DNA of 64,000 nt from Nissolia schottii (Eukaryota; Streptophyta; Magnoliopsida; Fabales; Fabaceae), in assembly GCA_003254905.1 (NCBI GenBank), contig QANU01047209.1:1749-65748 (forward strand), given 5' to 3'. The notes under the pieces were generated by a model that made no database searches, was not told where the DNA came from, and was given only the letters and a program-made list of their open reading frames with translations. How positions within the stretch are numbered: the stretch's first letter is position 1; each line of letters opens with the position of its first letter. Below, one piece after another: positions 59,643 to 64,000 of this stretch. A program made the position numbers and the translations under genes.

Positions 59643-60133
59643 GAAGCGTGCTTCAAGTGATACTTCTGTTCCTGATGCTGCAAATAAAGCTGAAAATTTT
59701 GCTCAAAGGTAAGCTCTTAATGATTCTTTCTATTTTCATTGTCTACTCAGAGAGGTTTTATGCATGGATGATACTTATCCTTTTCAATCGCTACATCAGC
59801 ACACTTTTGAAAACTAAAAAGGCATGATGTTTTTTATGGATCTTAGGCTTGTACTGTATTTTATCCTGCACTTGTAACATTGCTTTCCGGCGGTTAAGGT
59901 ATGCCAAAATACTAGAAGAATTAAAGAAAGACCCTGCGAGTCACGGAGGGCCTCCTGACATCATTGTATGGTTCACCAGTTTGATATTTGTCAAATTTCA
60001 ACCTTATGTATAGTTTCCTTTTGTTTATTCATTTGTTTGTTTATTGTGGGGTTATGGGGTCTAGCTTCTGTACAGACTTCGCGAGCAAGTACTCAGAGAA
60101 GTGGGATTCAGAGATATCTTCAAGAATGTCATA
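59643..60133 (+). pseudogene. Three exons of a DUF89 damage-control phosphatase-like gene
   Basis: Exons 59643-59708, 59899-59965 and 60065-60133 splice in phase to KRASSDTSVPDAANKAE, NFAQRYAKILEELKKDP, ASHGGPPDIILLYRLREQ and VLREVGFRDIFKNVI. This resembles the N-terminal part of Arabidopsis At2g17340-type DUF89 proteins (metal-dependent phosphatases thought to clear damaged metabolites). Splice sites are GT-AG and the frame is intact, but the catalytic body is missing downstream. The upstream exon in the same orientation is from an unrelated gene and its phase does not match. It is a truncated gene copy. Confidence 0.8.
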
Positions 60134-61589
60134 GTGAGTTTTTAACTGTGCAATCCCGACAAGCTCCGTTCTTCCGTCGACGCCGAGTCTTCCTTCGGCT
60201 TTGATCTCTCCTTCACCATCGCGTTAAGCCAAGGTCTCCTTTTAGATACATACTACTAGGAAGGATAGACAATATAATAAGAAATCACCATATAATAATC
60301 GGTTACATTTTTTCTTTCATTCACTGTCATAGAAGATCAAAACTTTTTTGCTGTCGAACAGAGATTGATTCTTATGTACAATTCAAATGGACTAAATTAC
60401 CAAAAGATATCCCTTAGTAAAAGATCTTTACACAGCCCATCCTGTAAAGATCATTTACTAATTGGATGACATCATTCAAATTAAATCAAAAAAAAAAATA
60501 AATAAAATTGTGAACCAACGCCTAATCCTTGCTTTCTCCCTACCTAATAAGTTTGAACCCAGGCTTAAACAAATTAAGGAAATGACCACAATTAAACTCA
60601 CTGAACATACACAACTTNAAAAAAAATAAAATAAAATTGTGAACCAACGCCTAATCCTTGCTTTCTCCCTACCTAATAAGTTTGAACCCAGGCTTAAACA
60701 AATTAAGGAAATGACCACAATTAAACTCACTGAACATACACAACTTCCAAATTTTAGCTTACAAATTACTAAAAGTTAAATGATAGGGTTGTGGATGTCC
60801 ACTATTAGTGTTGGAAGATATGATATCACTGTCCATAGGTATGAATTTGTTTGTTGTTAATGTGGTTATGTTGTGTTATGGTTTTTGATGTTCTGATAGT
60901 TGACGTGTTGAGGAACTTAGGGATGTCCTAATTTGATTGTTTAGGATTATAGAAAAGAAAGAACACCTCATTAATTAGTATATCAACTAAATTTTTACAA
61001 GGGTATTTTGAACTATTATGGGTCAATGATGTTATGTTTACTCTAGGTTGAATAGTTTTTAAGATTTGTGATATGGACTTGCAAGTGGCATTAATGAGGA
61101 TGGATGCATTGTAATAGTACAAAAGAAGAGGAAAATTACTCTAGCTGCTCAACTTGAACTTGCTTCCAAGAAGAAGAGATCCATCCATAGGTCCAAGACC
61201 AACCCCTCTTCCTCCTCTACTCCTTAGGTGTAGATGAACCTCATTGTATAGAGGTTGGATAAGATTGTTGGTAGTTAAAAATTAGAAGTCTTTTGTTGTT
61301 GATTTTGAAAGTTTAAGATTTGTGTTTTTTTGATACTAGAAAGGTTTAAATCCTTTGTTGTTGATACTTAAAAGTTTAAGATCTTTTGTTGATAATACTG
61401 GAAAGTAATGATAATTATGTTTCTTAATGTGAGTTTAATAGAATGAACTTGAAATGTTTAATGTGAAATTGCATGGTATTTTCATTTGAATTTTATGTCT
61501 TTTTTAATATTTCTTTTGACAAAAAGAGTACCATTGGTAGTAATAATAATTATTGAAAAAAAATATTCTTTTAAGTTTTATCGACAATA
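60134..61589. other. Non-coding stretch with an assembly-duplicated block
   Basis: 60486-60617 and 60619-60746 are the same block of about 128 bp repeated either side of a single N (60618). A GC-richer patch at 61090-61230 has a short frame (KKRKITLAAQLELASKKKR) that I do not recognise. Confidence 0.5.
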
Positions 61590-61858
61590 ATAAATGCCGC
61601 TAAAAGTGGTATTTGAATGATTCTAACATTGACTTTAGCAACAATACAAATTGCCATAAATAATGTCACTATTTATCTTAGGTCTTTCATGGTAATTAAA
61701 TAGATTTTTATCAGTACTTTGTTGAATGACCGCTAAAACTCTTTAGCGACAACACCAAGCGGGACAATAGACTAATGACCACTAAAAGTTTTAGCGGTCA
61801 TTTCTGTTGCAATAAAAAATAAAATTTATTGCCACTAAAAGTCCTGTCTGTAATAGTG
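61590..61858 (-). mobile_element. CACTA transposon end
   Basis: On the minus strand it begins CACTATTACAGACAGGAC at 61858, and subterminal repeats such as CACTAAAAGT and GCTAAAA follow in both orientations. The partner end is not found. Confidence 0.7.
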
Positions 61859-61870
61859 AGGAGAGCAAAA

Positions 61871-61907
<37 letters not shown>

Positions 61908-62235
61908 AAAAATGTTATTCGTGTGAATTTATGACAACATTGAAGTTTAACCATTTCCTTAGAAGAAAAGTTGTGTTCCACTCGTTCCACTCGTAACCAA
62001 TATTTAAGAAACATTTAAGATTTTTCTTAAAGAAGTCTTATAAATAGCATCTCTATTCATACAAAACAAAGTGAGCAGATAAAAAAAAATCCTTGAAATG
62101 AGTTTAGCTTCTTAATGTAAATTTTTTTTCTATTATGCACTACTATTAATAATTATGATTTATGGATTTTATAAAAATGAGTTCATTAAGCATGTATTTG
62201 GAAGTCAAAACAAGTTATAGTGGTGATATACTAAT

Positions 62236-62354
62236 TGTGTAATTTGGGGTTTATTACACCTTGTTAAGTTGATAAATCTTGCGGCTTAATATATGCAAGG
62301 ACTTAATTTGGTGGTTAATGATAAGGGACTCATTATGATTGTGTTGAATTATTG

Positions 62355-62400
<46 letters not shown>

Positions 62401-63810
62401 TGATGGCTAAGTTCCATTTACTCAGTTGTTAAACTCGAGAGTTTAAGTAAACTCGTGGAGCCTTAGCATACTCGACTCGTAAACTCTTACAGGTTTACAT
62501 AAGTAAGATAATATGTTATAAGCAATATAATTAAGAACTAAATGTGATTAAATATTGTATTTATAATTGAAATTGAATAATGTTAACTTTAAATTAAATT
62601 AATAAAAAATATCATAAAATACACCTTAATTCATTAGACTTAGCTGTTATGTCATACTTTATTCTGTATGTGTATTATTTTATAGTTTGATAAAACATAG
62701 CTCAATTATGATAAGTATATGAAATTATATTAATAAACTCAATAGATATTGTCTAACATAAACAAAGTTGGGTAAATATCTAACAAAATTACAAAATTTA
62801 TACATTTTGAGATAAACTCGTAAACTCGTAGGTAGATTTTAACTTTTAAACTTGCTAGTAGAATTGAAAGTTTACTTAAACTCGTGCAAGTTTACCAAAA
62901 AAAAATTTACATAAATGTTAACTCGTTTTGTGTATTAAAAACGTAAACTCGTAAGAGTTTACTAGTTAACTCGAGAGTTTAATAACCATGCTCAATGTAT
63001 TGTCTTGTTCCCTGAGAGCTGTAATTTTATTTGGAGCATAAAGGGAAATATTTAGCCTTAGAATATATCACTTACTCTTCGTTCGGTTTGGTTTAGGTGA
63101 AAAGAGAGGTAAGAAAACGAGGGAAGAAAAATAATTAGTTGTTTGGTTTAGATGAGAAAAGAAAATAAATTAATGGAACCCACACAATAAGTTTTCTCTC
63201 CAAAATGAAAAGAAAATTGTACAAGTCACAAAGAAAAATGTGAGAATAGAGAGAAAGGAAGGTAGTAGTATGTGAGAGAAAAAGTAAGAGAGGAAAATAA
63301 TATATTTTTAACTCAATTATTTATATAATAATTATTTTTATTTTATTAATTTTTTCTATTTTCTCCTCATCAAAACATTACATTTTATCTTATATTTATG
63401 TCTCTATTTTCTTTCTTCCCATTTTCTTTTTTTCTTCCCATTTTCTCTTTAACATCTAAATAATAAAGTGGTTGGCAAGAATTGAGATCCTTTGTCCCAA
63501 TCTATCTTCGGGTCATCTTTTTTTTCCATCCAAATGTATCATTATATCACACACCTATAATTATTGTCAAAGCTAACCTTCTAAATTGCACATGATATTG
63601 CATGTGGCAGCTTCGTATTGGAGGGAAGGGCAAAGACCACACATTTTGGACAAAATAATTTTGTTCAGGAATTGAGATTTTCTTTGCCTCATATTCGCCT
63701 CTTCCTTAATATCCCTCCATTCATATGTAGACAAGTGCATCATTGTATTAATTACACCACCGTTGATTCTTGTTAACACCAACGATTTAATCAAACTATC
63801 CATAATATTT
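62236..63810 (+). repeat. Duplicated segment, copy 2
   Basis: Collinear with 49247-49483 and 50638-50889; interrupted by the MITE at 62422-62991. An AT then GT dinucleotide run lies at 62355-62396. Confidence 0.7.
62422..62991. mobile_element. MITE, copy 2, inverted relative to copy 1
   Basis: Reverse complement of 58200-58785, with similar inverted tips. Copy 1 of the duplicated segment near 49.45 kb gives the empty site. Flank duplication is short (CTCA) and uncertain. Confidence 0.8.
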
Positions 63811-64000
63811 ACATTTGTTTGATAAGACAGGACATGAATACAAAGATAGAACGACATAAAATCTTGTTTAACTATTGAGACGGGTGTAAAAATTTGTGTT
63901 TTAGGATAAAAAAATTAGTGTATTTTCTGTATCTCTATTTTACTGAGACGCAAGAGTAGGACACAGATACACAACCTTTCATATTAGAATAATGTTTTTT
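63811..64000. other. Unassigned end of window
   Basis: AT-rich; nothing recognised. Confidence 0.5.

Overview
This is plant nuclear DNA, most likely from a legume of the soybean/bean/cowpea group. The evidence is AT-rich sequence with multi-exon genes, plant gene families (dirigent, PLS-type PPR, an SQEF-tailed H2A.X), and dense plant transposons: copia and gypsy LTR elements, CACTA, Mutator-like, MITEs and a tRNA-derived SINE. The species cannot be fixed from the sequence alone. The assembly has one 437-N gap and single-N joins, two of them with duplicated flanks.

Only four genes look functional. Two are dirigent-like genes: 7441-9054, with one intron containing 577 consecutive T, and 34259-34903, intronless. 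A PPR gene (45972-43945) and a histone H2A.X gene (47396-46868) lie close together on the minus strand at 44-47.5 kb. The H2A.X gene has a histone octamer, a CCAAT box and a TATA box upstream.

The rest is mostly mobile DNA. 1-2.8 kb: an LTR (family D) abutting degenerate telomere-like repeats, then an LTR end with a primer binding site. 4.2 kb: a fold-back MITE. 10.1 kb: a CACTA end. 12.4-27.1 kb: an old minus-strand copia element broken up by a family-B LTR fragment, a solo LTR of family B, a solo LTR of family D, a solo LTR of family A and a complete but pol-less family-A element; several of these have visible target-site duplications. 28.6 kb: a CACTA end. 29.7-34.0 kb: two Mutator-like elements with long inverted ends and near-perfect 9-bp duplications; the second carries a fragment of a plant mobile domain (PMD) gene and telomere-like DNA. 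35.3-38.75 kb: two family-B LTRs head to head, the plus-strand one followed by a tRNA-Asp-type primer site and an ORF. 38.75-41.9 kb: a truncated PMD-bearing Mutator-like element. 49-54 kb: a duplicated segment, a fold-back element, two SINE copies and a probable solo LTR (family E). 54.3-58.2 kb: a non-autonomous retroelement carrying a U-box/ARM gene fragment and a nested solo LTR (family C). 58.2-63 kb: two inverted MITE copies around fragments of two unrelated genes, nicotinate phosphoribosyltransferase and a DUF89 phosphatase, plus a CACTA end.

The best leads are: (i) an apparent intron gain in the first dirigent gene, bounded by a 7-bp duplication that supplies both splice sites; (ii) several unrelated element families each carrying its own multi-copy short palindrome near the ends; (iii) gene-fragment capture by a small retroelement; and (iv) telomere-like arrays carried inside Mutator-like elements.
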